A stretch of 64,000 nucleotides of DNA from Marinobacter sp. 1-4A (GTDB lineage: Bacteria; Pseudomonadota; Gammaproteobacteria; Pseudomonadales; Oleiphilaceae). The notes under the pieces are model-generated. The model did not search any database. It worked only from the letters and a program-made list of their open reading frames with translations, and had not been told where the DNA came from. Both the position numbers and the translations under genes were made by a program. Positions 27,491 through 36,455 of the stretch are shown in pieces. Each line of letters begins with the position of its first letter. Within the stretch, counting starts at the first letter, position 1. Location: contig NZ_VCGY01000004.1 in assembly GCF_016597725.1 (NCBI RefSeq), positions 310,001 to 374,000 of the forward strand, read 5' to 3'.

Positions 27491-28063
27491 ATGATCGACG
27501 CACTTGTTGCACTTACTCAGGCTGGCTTACTGGTTTTGCTTGTGACTTTAGCGTGGCGAATGCTGATGCTGGCCCGCACCGAGCCGCTCATGGCAGCCAG
27601 TGCCGGGCACCCGCCGACACAACTGGCACGTAAAGAGAAGCCCGTGTTGCGAAAGCCGAAACGTCCAGCTTCTACGGATCGTACAGAGTTGTTTACCCAC
27701 CTGCATATTCTTGCGGGGTTACAGGAACGGGATTGCCGAATAAGTGGGCTGCATCTGAGCGAAGCTCCCGAAACGGTTCGTGCTTACGCAGTTGCTTGGT
27801 TATACGGGGCCGGTTGCGCCCTGTGCAGCCAATCCGAGCGCCACAGCGACGCGCTTGCAGCTTTGGTTGCACAAATTGCTCACCGCAAAACCGGTATCCG
27901 ACAGACGGAAGCCATTCAAGCCATTGCAACACTGACATCCTGCGGAGTATTACTTGCCTGCTTTCGAGCCGGACTGGAAGGCGCCGAATACTGGCAGAGC
28001 CACCAGTACGTTCAGCCTGAAAACAGCCTTTACTCGGCCATTACAGCGAACGCACTGATCTAA
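27491..28063 (+). CDS. Unknown protein with one N-terminal membrane helix
   Basis: A 190-residue protein I do not recognise. Residues about 5-27 (ALVALTQAGLLVLLVTLAW) form a membrane anchor, followed by a basic, Pro-rich stretch (about 43-60, KEKPVLRKPKRPAS) and a mixed helical domain with CALCSQSERHSDALAAL near 110. The ATG is followed by codon use like the neighbours, which supports a real gene. It is convergent with the next small gene (5 nt between stops). Confidence 0.6.
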   Translation: MIDALVALTQAGLLVLLVTLAWRMLMLARTEPLMAASAGHPPTQLARKEKPVLRKPKRPASTDRTELFTHLHILAGLQERDCRISGLHLSEAPETVRAYAVAWLYGAGCALCSQSERHSDALAALVAQIAHRKTGIRQTEAIQAIATLTSCGVLLACFRAGLEGAEYWQSHQYVQPENSLYSAITANALI

Positions 28064-28067
28064 TTGC

Positions 28068-28373
28068 TTAACTTTTAGTTTGCTGTTCCAGCATCCAGTC
28101 TGTCCCCAATGGAACAGGCTCTGTCTGGTTAGGCTTATCTGCGGGTACACCTGCCACAGATGGACGGGTAAATGCACCATCATCGGTGGTTGCCATAGAC
28201 TCAACATCTACAGAGAGAACCAGATAAGTGGCTCCTCCAGACACGACTCTGGCCCGATGCGTGAGACCAAATACGAAACGGCAGTAGTCCAGCTTTAACT
28301 GCATGAGATCCTGTTCTGCCTTGCGAATCTTCCGAAGCAATACTTTTTGTACACTGTCCCCGTATTCCATCAC
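28068..28373 (-). CDS. Small protein of unknown function
   Basis: A 101-residue protein, soluble. The N-terminal third is a charged helix (SVQKVLLRKIRKAEQDLMQLKLDYCRF split over about 8-34); a strand-rich segment ARVVSGGATYLVLSVDVE follows, then a Pro/Thr-rich tail. The family is unknown to me. Two ATG codons are adjacent (28373 and 28370). It lies tail to tail with the 190-residue gene and downstream of another unknown gene on its strand. Confidence 0.55.
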   Translation of the reverse strand: MMEYGDSVQKVLLRKIRKAEQDLMQLKLDYCRFVFGLTHRARVVSGGATYLVLSVDVESMATTDDGAFTRPSVAGVPADKPNQTEPVPLGTDWMLEQQTKS

Positions 28374-28460
28374 GATTTCTCTAAAGTTAGCCTGAATTTT
28401 TGCACGATTTTACACTTTCCTGAATGTTTGTCAGCCGGGATATCTATTGAATCCCACTGT

Positions 28461-28934
28461 TTAGCTGGCTGAGTGATCTCTGGCCTGAAATACCAGCTTT
28501 ATCGGCACCACATCTGAAAGAGGCTTCTGCCCTTCCTGTAGATCAATTCGCCAGACCATTTCTCCACCCGTCGTGCACAGAGGTGCCGAAAAACGAGCTG
28601 AATACCTATCGCCGCCTTCGTGTCGCATGGGCACCGGGTACTCCCCCATATACATAGATTCACCACGCAACACGGCCAAAAACCGCTTCGGTGCTGTCGG
28701 TGTAAGAACAGATAGCTGGTATTCTTCGCCCTGCCTACCATCGCCCAAACGTTGCAGGCCCACCTTCCACACTCCTGCATCTGTTTGCCACTCACAGGGC
28801 GCCTCCAGTAGATCACAGACCGGTTGGTCCACCGTCGGGAGGGTTTTATCTGTGGGTTGTAGCCAACGGCCACCGAACACAACCGCTGAAATAAAGGCCA
28901 AAATAAAACCCAGAACCACAATTGCTCGTAACAT
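28461..28934 (-). CDS. Unknown membrane-anchored protein
   Basis: A 157-residue protein starting at ATG 28934, which places the hydrophobic helix AIVVLGFILAFISAVVF at the N-terminus; a longer frame from 29072 adds 46 residues overlapping the region just before the ABC gene and has no better start. The rest is a periplasmic beta-rich domain with paired cysteines (VCDLLEAPCEW near 38-48 and CTTGG near 125). The pattern resembles short exported proteins next to ABC-2 exporters, but I see no known domain. It is divergent from the exporter genes. Confidence 0.6.
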   Translation of the reverse strand: MLRAIVVLGFILAFISAVVFGGRWLQPTDKTLPTVDQPVCDLLEAPCEWQTDAGVWKVGLQRLGDGRQGEEYQLSVLTPTAPKRFLAVLRGESMYMGEYPVPMRHEGGDRYSARFSAPLCTTGGEMVWRIDLQEGQKPLSDVVPIKLVFQARDHSAS

Positions 28935-29104
28935 ACCGGTACTCAGTTGAGACCCCTCGTGAAAACAATAGCGAAAACCGTATTGAAAACAGCGAACCAT
29001 TATGGACACTATCCCACTCCAGGCAAAGATTTCTAAACCAGCGCCATACATGAGAAAATGCTGCGCTTTCATCTCTGACCCACTTTCAGGAACAGGACAC
29101 GCCC

Positions 29105-30037
29105 GTGCAGCCGGATATTTCCGTTAAGAACCTGAACAAGGTTTATGAGGGCGGCTTTCAGGCCCTAAAGAACATCAATCTGGAAATCAATCGAGGCGAA
29201 ATTTTTGCCTTGCTCGGCCCCAACGGGGCTGGCAAAACCACGATGATCAGCATTATTTGCGGCATTACCAATATGTCTTCCGGAGAAGTCCGGGCCGCAG
29301 GCTTTGACATCGTAAAAGACTACCGCAAAGCCCGCGAAACCATTGGCCTAGTGCCGCAAGAGCTCAATACCGATTCCTTTGAAACCGTCTGGAATGCCGT
29401 GTCATTCAGCCGGGGCCTGTTCGGCAAAGCGCCCAACCCAGCCCACATTGAGAAAGTACTAAAGGATTTATCGCTTTGGGATAAGCGCAACAATCGCATC
29501 ATGACCCTCTCTGGCGGTATGAAACGTCGGCTGATGATTGCCAAAGCGCTCTCCCATGAACCGCGAATACTGTTTCTTGATGAGCCTACGGCGGGCGTAG
29601 ATGTAGAACTGCGCCGTGATATGTGGGAGATGGTACGAAAGCTTCGGGAAGATGAAGTGACCATTATCCTCACAACCCACTACATCGAAGAAGCCGAGGA
29701 AATGGCGGATCGCATCGGGGTCATTCGCCAAGGCGAAATAATTCTGGTGGAAGACAAAACCCAGCTAATGAGCAAACTCGGCAAAAAGGAACTACGCCTG
29801 CAACTGCAGAACAAGCTCGAAAAGGTGCCCGGTGAACTCCTACTGGAGCCGGTAGAACTTTCAGACGATGGCTATGAACTGATCTATACCTTCGACTCCC
29901 AACAGGAACAAGCCGGTGTGGCTCGACTACTGCGAACACTTGGGGATATTGGAATCGACTACCGAGACCTTCGCACCCGGGAGAGTTCTTTGGAAGAGAT
30001 TTTTGTCGGCCTTGTGCACGAACCAGCCGAAGGCTAA
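29105..30037 (+). CDS. ABC-2 type exporter, ATP-binding subunit (YadG-like)
   Basis: A 310-residue ATPase starting at GTG 29105. Walker A is GPNGAGKTT (about 38-46), the signature [15 protein letters not shown], Walker [13 protein letters not shown] and switch His TTHY. The LSGGMKRR form and a C-terminal extension of about 80 residues are typical of ABC-2 or DrrA/YadG-type exporters. It works with the permease 12 nt downstream, which it probably energises for export of a lipid-like or drug molecule; substrate unknown. Confidence 0.92.
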   Translation: MQPDISVKNLNKVYEGGFQALKNINLEINRGEIFALLGPNGAGKTTMISIICGITNMSSGEVRAAGFDIVKDYRKARETIGLVPQELNTDSFETVWNAVSFSRGLFGKAPNPAHIEKVLKDLSLWDKRNNRIMTLSGGMKRRLMIAKALSHEPRILFLDEPTAGVDVELRRDMWEMVRKLREDEVTIILTTHYIEEAEEMADRIGVIRQGEIILVEDKTQLMSKLGKKELRLQLQNKLEKVPGELLLEPVELSDDGYELIYTFDSQQEQAGVARLLRTLGDIGIDYRDLRTRESSLEEIFVGLVHEPAEG

Positions 30038-30049
30038 CGGGAGAAAGGC

Positions 30050-30811
30050 ATGAATTTTTACGGTGTTAAAGCCATCTACAACTTTGAAATGTCTCGCATG
30101 CGGCGCACTCTGATGCAAAGTGTGCTTTCGCCAGTCATCTCCACGTGTCTATATTTTGTGGTATTTGGCTCGGCCATCGGTTCGCGCATGGGCGATATCG
30201 ACAACATCGCATACGGTGCCTATATAATTCCCGGCTTGGTCATGCTGTCGCTGCTGATGCAAAGCATCTCCAACGCCTCGTTTGGCATCTACATGCCGAA
30301 GTTCTCCGGTACCATCTACGAAGTGCTTTCTGCGCCTGTCTCTTACGTTGAAGTAGTGCTGGGCTATGTGGGTGCCGCAGCCACCAAATCCGTCATATTA
30401 GGTTTGATCATTCTCGCCACTGCACGCCTGTTTGTGGACTACAGCATATTGCATCCCTTCTGGATGTTCTCATTTCTGGTGCTTACTGCCGTCACCTTCA
30501 GTTTGTTCGGCTTTATCATCGGCATCTGGGCCGATGGTTTCGAAAAGCTGCAAATTGTTCCCATGATGATCGTGACCCCGCTGACGTTTCTTGGCGGCAC
30601 CTTCTATTCCATCGATATGCTCCCGGAGATCTGGCAAACCATCAGTCTTTTTAACCCGGTGGTTTACCTGATCAGCGGATTTAGATGGGCCTTCTATGGC
30701 GTATCTGATGTGCATATAGGCATAAGCGTAGGAATGACTCTTCTCTTCCTCGGCGCTTGTATGGCAGGCATCTGGTGGATCTTCAAAACCGGTTACCGGC
30801 TGCGTAGCTGA
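30050..30811 (+). CDS. ABC-2 type exporter, permease subunit (YadH-like)
   Basis: A 253-residue membrane protein with six predicted helices. It shows the ABC-2 permease pattern: an amphipathic N-terminal coupling helix, TM1 near [15 protein letters not shown], the central conserved block [17 protein letters not shown] and [17 protein letters not shown] between TM5 and TM6. Length and pattern fit YadH/NodJ-like permeases. Its stop overlaps the next start by 1 nt (TGATG), so the DUF192 protein is in the same operon. Confidence 0.9.
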   Translation: MNFYGVKAIYNFEMSRMRRTLMQSVLSPVISTCLYFVVFGSAIGSRMGDIDNIAYGAYIIPGLVMLSLLMQSISNASFGIYMPKFSGTIYEVLSAPVSYVEVVLGYVGAAATKSVILGLIILATARLFVDYSILHPFWMFSFLVLTAVTFSLFGFIIGIWADGFEKLQIVPMMIVTPLTFLGGTFYSIDMLPEIWQTISLFNPVVYLISGFRWAFYGVSDVHIGISVGMTLLFLGACMAGIWWIFKTGYRLRS

Positions 30812-31305
30812 TGCGAAACTCACGCACTGCACTAAGCCTTGCGGCCATGCTAGCAGGCTGCTCCGGCTCCGGGGCGGTTGAACCGTCTGCCAAACTGCCG
30901 GTTCATACCGGATGCTTTGTGGCGGACTCGAATACTGTACACGTTCGGCTGGAACTTGCGGTCGCCCCAAAAGAACGCCAAAAAGGACTCATGGGCAGGG
31001 AATCTCTGGCTGCCAACTCGGGCATGCTGTTTCAATACCAAAAGCAGCGGGGGCCGGATTACAGCTTCTGGATGTACCAAACACTCATCCCGTTGGATAT
31101 CGCGTACCTTGATGAGCAAGGCATTATTGGCAACATTCGGCAGATGGAGCCTTGCGAATCTACCAATGGCGCCCGATGCCCCAGCTACCCTGCCGAAGTC
31201 GAGTTTGTATCGGCCGTAGAAATGAACATGGGCTTTTTCAAGGCCAACGGCATTGGCATTGGAGACCGTCTAAAGCTAGGAGAAAACAACTGTACTAACC
31301 GCTAG
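30811..31305 (+). CDS. DUF192 domain lipoprotein-like protein
   Basis: A 164-residue exported protein. The N-terminus ends with a lipobox-like AMLAGC (Cys about 17). Residues about 45-160 are a DUF192 domain: ERQKGLMGRESL, GMLFQY, FWMYQTLIPLDIAYLD and VEMNMGFFKANGIGIGDRL. DUF192 proteins are small extracytoplasmic beta barrels of unknown function, widespread in bacteria and archaea. It overlaps the permease gene by 1 nt at the 5' side, and its stop overlaps the convergent crotonase stop in CTAG. Confidence 0.85.
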   Translation: MRNSRTALSLAAMLAGCSGSGAVEPSAKLPVHTGCFVADSNTVHVRLELAVAPKERQKGLMGRESLAANSGMLFQYQKQRGPDYSFWMYQTLIPLDIAYLDEQGIIGNIRQMEPCESTNGARCPSYPAEVEFVSAVEMNMGFFKANGIGIGDRLKLGENNCTNR

Positions 31306-32087
31306 CTGTCCTTCCATTCCGGCTTGCGCTTATCCAAAAACGCACAGATGCCTTCCTGCGCATCGTGCGCCCGTAGATTTTCAGCCATAACCTTGGCCGT
31401 ATAGTCGTAAGCACCTGCCAACGGCATTTCCAGTTGCTTATAGAAAGCGCCCTTACCTATTTTTAAGGTGTGCCCAGACTTCTCCGCAATGGTGCGAGCC
31501 ATGCCGTACACAGTTTCATCCAACAGCGATTCATCAACAACGCGGTTTACCAACCCAATCTGTTCTGCACGAGCAGCACTGATCATCTCGCCTGTAAGCA
31601 GCATCTCCATGGCATGCTTACGGGACACGTTGCGAGACAAAGCGACCATAGGCGTTGAACAGAACAGCCCAATATTCACGCCTGGCGTTGCGAAGCGCGC
31701 AGAGTCCGCTGCCACAGCAAGATCACAGCTGGCCACCAACTGACAGCCTGCAGCCGTTGCAACACCCGCCACACGCGCAATCACCGGCTTTGGGAGGTAA
31801 ACGACCAACTGCATCACTTCACTGCACCGTTTAAATAACGCCAGCTGAAACTCGTTGCTATTCAGTTGATCGCGAATCTCCTTGAGATCATGCCCGGCAC
31901 AGAACACCTTACCCGCCGAAGCAATGATCACAACCCGACTAGCATCATCTGCCGCACTATCCGATAACGCCTCAGCCAAAGCATCAAGCATTGCCATCGA
32001 CAGGCTGTTGCGCTTGTTCGGCTGGTTAAGGGTAAGCGTGGTAATGCCGTTGCTATCCGTACTTCGAGTAACTAGATCGGCCATCAT
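31302..32087 (-). CDS. Enoyl-CoA hydratase/isomerase family protein, ECHDC3-like
   Basis: A 261-residue crotonase-fold protein. The first oxyanion block is GKVFCAGHDLKEIRD (about 58-72) and the second VAGVATAAGCQLVASCDLAVA (about 104-124). FATPGVNIGLFCSTPMVAL is typical of the mitochondrial ECHDC3-like branch; at the position of the general acid/base Glu of classical hydratases this branch has no Glu, so hydratase activity is unlikely and another CoA reaction is possible. Two ATG codons are adjacent at the start. It is not in an operon with beta-oxidation genes. Confidence 0.85.
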   Translation of the reverse strand: MMADLVTRSTDSNGITTLTLNQPNKRNSLSMAMLDALAEALSDSAADDASRVVIIASAGKVFCAGHDLKEIRDQLNSNEFQLALFKRCSEVMQLVVYLPKPVIARVAGVATAAGCQLVASCDLAVAADSARFATPGVNIGLFCSTPMVALSRNVSRKHAMEMLLTGEMISAARAEQIGLVNRVVDESLLDETVYGMARTIAEKSGHTLKIGKGAFYKQLEMPLAGAYDYTAKVMAENLRAHDAQEGICAFLDKRKPEWKDS

Positions 32088-32259
32088 TAACTACCTCATA
32101 AACCCGGGAACTAGAAATGCATTTAAGCAGTCAGTATCAGGCAGGACGCCTAGACTGTCGAAGCGACTTTTGTAGAACATCACCTTAGCGGTTGTTTTAG
32201 CAGCGCGTTGCCCATAGGGTCTGTATATAAGACAGCAAGCCGATTCATAGGAGAAGGGA

Positions 32260-32403
32260 ATGCTCAACTCCAACATACTGAAGGCGATTGTGGCCATAGC
32301 GATCATTGCAGGCGGAATTTACGTCATTATTCTTGATGAGCCTGCGACGCCAACCGGTGATATCAACAGCATTCAGCCACTGCCAGAGCAGGATGAGCCT
32401 TGA
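32260..32403 (+). CDS. Small membrane protein, 47 residues
   Basis: A short frame of 47 codons (MLNSNILKAIVAIAIIAGGI..., ending in EQDEP) with an excellent ribosome site: AGGAGAAGGG ending 1 nt before the ATG. Residues 6-23 are one hydrophobic helix; the tail (about 26-47) is acidic and Pro-rich (DEPATPTGDINSIQPLP) and would face the periplasm. It is the only plus-strand gene in this stretch. No family is known to me. The strong SD, clear anchor and absence of an antisense gene support it. Confidence 0.55.
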   Translation: MLNSNILKAIVAIAIIAGGIYVIILDEPATPTGDINSIQPLPEQDEP

Positions 32404-32431
32404 TTTTGGGGATGTGATGAGGTTTTGGTTC

Positions 32432-32707
32432 CTAGCTCTCCCAATTGCTAGCTGGTATCCGCTTTACATGAATATGGCTAACCAGCCGAATGGTGGGTCG
32501 TACCAAAAATTGGAAGCTACCAATGATGAAAAGCCAAACAGCCGCTTTTTCGTACTCCGGGTACAGGAATAGGATACTGCCCACTAGAAACCAGATAGCA
32601 ATAAAGAAGTCATTAGCGATGCTAATCACCTCATAGCGCCGGCGAATGATTAACTCTTCATGCCCAAGCTTCAAAGTCAGCGGTTTGTCTATACGGTCTT
32701 GAACCAT
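32432..32707 (-). CDS. YrhK-like small membrane protein
   Basis: A 91-residue protein of the YrhK-like family. RRYEVISIANDFFIAIWFLVG and a second helix EKAAVWLFIIGSFQFLVRP give two membrane segments separated by a short loop (LYPEYE), followed by the RLVSHIHVKRI tail. This shape is conserved in the family, whose function is not known. The stop lies just after the opposite-strand 47-residue gene; the start is about 25 nt from a GST remnant. Confidence 0.8.
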   Translation of the reverse strand: MVQDRIDKPLTLKLGHEELIIRRRYEVISIANDFFIAIWFLVGSILFLYPEYEKAAVWLFIIGSFQFLVRPTIRLVSHIHVKRIPASNWES

Positions 32708-32732
32708 GGCACCCCCTCATTAAGGTAATTCA

Positions 32733-32792
32733 GCTCTCCTCAATCACAACGCCGTCAGCATACTGTAAGACAGGCACGGTACCCTTCGGGCT
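32733..32792 (-). pseudogene. 60-bp remnant of a second GST gene
   Basis: Read on the minus strand, this segment encodes SPKGTVPVLQYADGVVIEES followed by a stop. It matches the core of the intact GST at 34901-34960 (SPKGTVPVLQLTDGVVIEES) with 52 of 60 bases identical. Nothing else of the gene is recognisable on either side. The two copies flank the two-gene cassette at 32831-34335. Confidence 0.8.
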
Positions 32793-32830
32793 AAAAGAGA
32801 GGAGGGAATTACCCGGGCATAATTACAAAG

Positions 32831-33868
32831 TCACATCGTGCGAAGAAATTTTATGTATTCGCTTTCCTCTCTACCAGTCCAGCCACCGTCAAGGATATCA
32901 ATAAGTAAGTTCCTCAAGCCTAGATTTTGCCGTAATGCTTGATAGGTAGCGCCCCTTGATTTTTGAACTTTCTTTAAGTAACGAACAGCTACGTCATCTG
33001 CATCCGTTGAATATTTATCCCACAGCTGTACGAAAACACTTTTTACCTTAGAGAGTTCAAAACGAGCTTCGGTATAGAGCGCTGCAGCCATTTTTTCTTC
33101 ATCAACACCGAAAACAGAAGTAAATCTGGGTACAAAACGCTTAGCGAACTCCCCGTCAGGGCCAGCCATCTCCACATACACCTGATCTGCCATTATAGCG
33201 CCAAGGATTCCGCCTATAATGACTCCGGCTCCTATACCAATAGGCCCACCAAACCAAACGCCGGCAGCGGCACCACCAGCAGCACCTCCGCCAAAGCCGC
33301 CTCCAATGTTGGCAAGCTCACGCCCTGCCTGCTTCGCTTTGTTATCAGAACTTGCAATATTATAGGTTGCAAAGCATGCGGTCAGAACCCACAGACCCCG
33401 TGCTGTCTTACCCAGAGAGCGCGCCGCATTATTGACCGCTTTGTTTGGCGCACCGGACTGTTCCACTATCTTTAAATAAACGCTACTGCGCTCGGCCTCG
33501 GACAGCTCTTCAAAGGGTCTCGAATGTAGTTGCTTTGCGTATTTTTTGATTAACTCGTCGAGTCCCAGTCCCTGCGCTTTTTTAGCCTTGGCAAAGGCCC
33601 TACCGATGTCAGACGAGTTCTGCCTTGAGAACTCAAGAATCTCGTTCCGCATTTGTTGGGCAGCCCTGGCAGCTTGGTTTGCTGACAACTCACCTTTCAT
33701 GTAGGAACGTCGTATACCGTCGGACATGATCCGAGTCATCTTCAGGTACTCGCCTCGAGTACGAGAATCCCTGATAAATCGATAGGAAAAATTGACCGCC
33801 TGAACCTCCAGTTGTCTGATAGCCTCTTCTGCCGCCGGATCGGTCGCATGCTTGGATATATCGGTCAT
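32831..33868 (-). CDS. Glycine-zipper membrane protein, candidate toxin/effector
   Basis: A 345-residue protein. Residues 1 to about 150 are charged helices. A hydrophobic lead (LWVLTACFATYNIASSDNK, near 159-177) is followed by a Gly/Ala-rich hairpin (near 185-226; GGGFGGGAAGGAAAG, then GGPIGIGAGVIIGGILGAI), a glycine-zipper that can insert in membranes. The C-terminal 120 residues are charged and end WTGREESEYIKFLRTM. Similar zipper blocks occur in bacteriocin-like and secreted effector proteins (my recollection, not tested). Its start overlaps the previous gene by 4 nt (ATGA), so the pair is coupled. Confidence 0.65.
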   Translation of the reverse strand: MTDISKHATDPAAEEAIRQLEVQAVNFSYRFIRDSRTRGEYLKMTRIMSDGIRRSYMKGELSANQAARAAQQMRNEILEFSRQNSSDIGRAFAKAKKAQGLGLDELIKKYAKQLHSRPFEELSEAERSSVYLKIVEQSGAPNKAVNNAARSLGKTARGLWVLTACFATYNIASSDNKAKQAGRELANIGGGFGGGAAGGAAAGVWFGGPIGIGAGVIIGGILGAIMADQVYVEMAGPDGEFAKRFVPRFTSVFGVDEEKMAAALYTEARFELSKVKSVFVQLWDKYSTDADDVAVRYLKKVQKSRGATYQALRQNLGLRNLLIDILDGGWTGREESEYIKFLRTM

Positions 33869-34335
33869 AAAAACTCCCTTTTCTGTTGAACGGCACTCTC
33901 AGAAGTAGAGTCTACTTGCAAATAGTGTTTCCCAAATATGCCGTTGCTTGATCGAAAACCCTTCTGTATATACCTTGCTGGATTTCTGGTGCCTTCAGGT
34001 ATCAGGGTAATTCGAATGGTCTCACCATCGTGTAATGCAATCTTGATGGTGTCACTATTCTCTGCATATACGGCGGTAACAATTCCGGGAGTGTATGGGA
34101 TAACCCTGTGGGTTGTTTCCAAAAGAGAACCGTCTTCATCAATAAGTGAGACGTGGAATCCTTCCTCGAACGGACAGTCATCTGTTGTAACTACAAGAAA
34201 TCGGCCGCTGTCGATACAGAACGCCTTTTCTAGAACAATGCCGCGAATCCGGGCAATGCGTTGCCCTTGCTTGTTAATAAGGGACGACTCGGTATCTGAT
34301 AAGGGGGAAATAGAGAAATGCGCATATTCTTCCAT
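33865..34335 (-). CDS. Unknown partner of the glycine-zipper protein
   Basis: A 156-residue soluble protein starting at ATG 34335 (MEEYAHFSI); a longer frame from 34455 adds 40 residues that look non-native. It is beta-rich, with FLVVTTDDCPFEEGFHVSLID near 48 and IKIALHDGETIRITLIPEG near 100-118. It could be an adaptor, chaperone or immunity protein for the downstream gene; no known domain. The ribosome site AGGAG is about 14 nt upstream. Overlap with the next gene is ATGA. Confidence 0.6.
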   Translation of the reverse strand: MEEYAHFSISPLSDTESSLINKQGQRIARIRGIVLEKAFCIDSGRFLVVTTDDCPFEEGFHVSLIDEDGSLLETTHRVIPYTPGIVTAVYAENSDTIKIALHDGETIRITLIPEGTRNPARYIQKGFRSSNGIFGKHYLQVDSTSESAVQQKREFL

Positions 34336-34477
34336 GGGGGCAGCCTGTCTCCTTACAGTAGCACTGGAATTTTTGTCCAACGGACGGCCGAAGTCAACAT
34401 GGAGGCAACTGCGCGGCCATATCGAACTAATATCGCCTGATCGTGCTACTGCCACCTAAGTAGGAAAAACCACCGCA

Positions 34478-35104
34478 TCACCCCCCCTCTTGCCATGGCG
34501 GATACTTAACCATCGCCTTCAGGAAAAGCGGATGCTCCAACCAGAGTTGCAGCCAGCGTTGTAAGTTCGGATAAGGCAAACTATAAAAAGCATCTCGATC
34601 CACATGGGCGAATTGGCGGACAAAAGGCATGATGCCTATATCTGCTATGGTTGGCTGATGTCCGAGCAGAAACGGGTTTTCAGTCAGCAATCGCTCCAAA
34701 ATCTGCAAAAAAGCTTCACCCCGTTGCCGATATTCCATCTGGCTCATGTCGGGGTGACGATCAGAGTATTTATAGCGATCCAGCCAGTGCTTAAACTCGT
34801 TATCGTTCTGCTCGATCAAGGCCTTGGCTTGATCCAAAACCGCTGCATCCAACAGCCCTTGCGGATCATGCTGCTCCAGAGCCCAAATCATAATATCCCG
34901 GCTCTCCTCAATCACAACGCCATCCGTAAGCTGTAAAACAGGCACTGTGCCCTTCGGGCTGATGGCGAGCATTTGAGCTGGTTTATCTTTCAGGACAATC
35001 TCGCGCAGTTCCACTTGCAGCTCGGCAAACAAGAGCCCGAGGCGGGCACGCATGGCGTAGGGGCAGCGGCGGAAAGAGTAGAGGTGGTTAAGAGAGGTGG
35101 TCAT
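34478..35104 (-). CDS. Glutathione S-transferase family protein
   Basis: A 208-residue GST. The N-terminal thioredoxin-like domain has RRCPYAMRAR (residues about 13-22, active Cys), VPVLQLTDGVVIEES (about 54-68, with the cis-Pro and the Glu-Ser glutathione site), and the C-terminal domain is helical with PTIADIGIMPFVRQFAH near 148-164, the GST N-capping box. It conjugates or reduces substrates with glutathione; substrate unknown. It is preceded by a partial copy at 32733, so the gene has been duplicated once in the past. Confidence 0.9.
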   Translation of the reverse strand: MTTSLNHLYSFRRCPYAMRARLGLLFAELQVELREIVLKDKPAQMLAISPKGTVPVLQLTDGVVIEESRDIMIWALEQHDPQGLLDAAVLDQAKALIEQNDNEFKHWLDRYKYSDRHPDMSQMEYRQRGEAFLQILERLLTENPFLLGHQPTIADIGIMPFVRQFAHVDRDAFYSLPYPNLQRWLQLWLEHPLFLKAMVKYPPWQEGG

Positions 35105-35161
35105 ATTATCAATAGTGCTCCAAGCCGGGGTCTGGCTTCCCTATATTCAGCCTATACAGTG

Positions 35162-36190
35162 TCATAACGACTTGAGGCCAACTACGTCCCGTAGCTCATT
35201 GACAACCTTGGTCGAGTCGCCTCTGCCGAGGAAAAACCATGGAGCACGAGTGGCATTTCGTCCGATCAATTTCAGGCTTGCTTTCAACCGCCGGTTATCC
35301 TTTGCCTGCATGAAGCACATCGCAAATATGTTTTCACCCAGAGCCTTTTCTTGGCGGCTAAGAAAATCATTGCCTGCCTCGGTTTTGCAGAAATGACGAT
35401 AAGCGTCATTAATCTCTTTCTTGACCGCTTTGTTCTCGAAGTAGGTTGCTCGTTCGGATTTTGGCAGTTGGGTCCAGTATTCAATATGGGCAAATGGGAT
35501 CAGTGCATTCACGACCGGGTGGGTTGAGTTCCCGAAGTAGCGGCGCGCCCAAGCAAACATCTCTTCATGCGAGCCAAGCCATTTCTTCGTCAGGGCTGTA
35601 ACAACCGTAAGGCGATAATCAATTAATCCCGGAGCCACCTTTTCACCCCTCTCCGCCCACAGAAGTAAATCGTCTTTTTGACTAAGACCGAGTTGAACCG
35701 CCATCAACGACGCGTACACAAGTGGAAACTGCGGGTCGCGGTCATGCGCCGTGTATAGCTCTGCGGCCGCTTCAATCAGATACTGCTTAAAGACATCAAA
35801 CTGTTGAGCACTGACATCTTCCGCCCGTGCACCCGTCCTCACTTTGAATGCTTCGTCGCATAACTTGTCGCCGTATATGAAGCGAGCCAGCGCGCTGTCG
35901 GGGAAACATTCTGCCAAGCGGCGGGTAAATTCCAAATCTAACCGAAGCAATTCGGTGGCTTCCGCGACAAGGCTCGCACCACCATTCTCAAGGGCGATGA
36001 TAAAGCCCTGAGCGTCGCCCTGATCTGCTAGTTCTTGCACTGATATCGCAGCTTCTGAGAGCGGCCTTTCAAATGCCTTTCCCGTTTTGGGTTTCCTGAA
36101 ACCGAGGTATAAGTCGCGAAGGATCGACTTAAAAAACCAAACCACCACGACGAGAATCAATAATAAAAATACAATCTGCGGTACTTCCAT
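35162..36190 (-). CDS. Unknown protein with N-terminal membrane anchor and helical repeats
   Basis: A 342-residue protein. Residues 5-25 (IVFLLLILVVVVWFFKSIL) are a membrane helix; the remaining about 310 residues are alpha-helical and look like a TPR-like or DUF4034-like array, with segments such as LYTAHDRDPQFPLVYASLMAVQ. I do not recognise the family with certainty. It faces the cytoplasm or periplasm depending on topology. It is the second gene on its strand in the accessory block. Confidence 0.55.
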   Translation of the reverse strand: MEVPQIVFLLLILVVVVWFFKSILRDLYLGFRKPKTGKAFERPLSEAAISVQELADQGDAQGFIIALENGGASLVAEATELLRLDLEFTRRLAECFPDSALARFIYGDKLCDEAFKVRTGARAEDVSAQQFDVFKQYLIEAAAELYTAHDRDPQFPLVYASLMAVQLGLSQKDDLLLWAERGEKVAPGLIDYRLTVVTALTKKWLGSHEEMFAWARRYFGNSTHPVVNALIPFAHIEYWTQLPKSERATYFENKAVKKEINDAYRHFCKTEAGNDFLSRQEKALGENIFAMCFMQAKDNRRLKASLKLIGRNATRAPWFFLGRGDSTKVVNELRDVVGLKSL

Positions 36191-36455
36191 AGCTTTAGAC
36201 TTCCCTGTATATGACTTTAAACTAAGCTTTTTTGTCTGTTTTAAGAGGCGACGTCGTGAGTCTTTCCCTTGAGATCAGGTAGTACTATCAGTAAGAGTAC
36301 GAATCTAGACCACTTACCGAATCTAGAAATATCCGCCTAACGGAGCGAGATTTTGGGAATGGCAAGTTGACCAGAATTAAACCAGTATAAGGTTTAGATT
36401 AACGGCCTACCTCTCCAACGACGGGCGATCAAACCGAGATAGGAGGATAATAAAA

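Noticed and set aside
30470..30970. Minus-strand 166-codon frame across the ABC permease and DUF192 genes
   Set aside because: It is antisense to two coupled genes with clear family membership.
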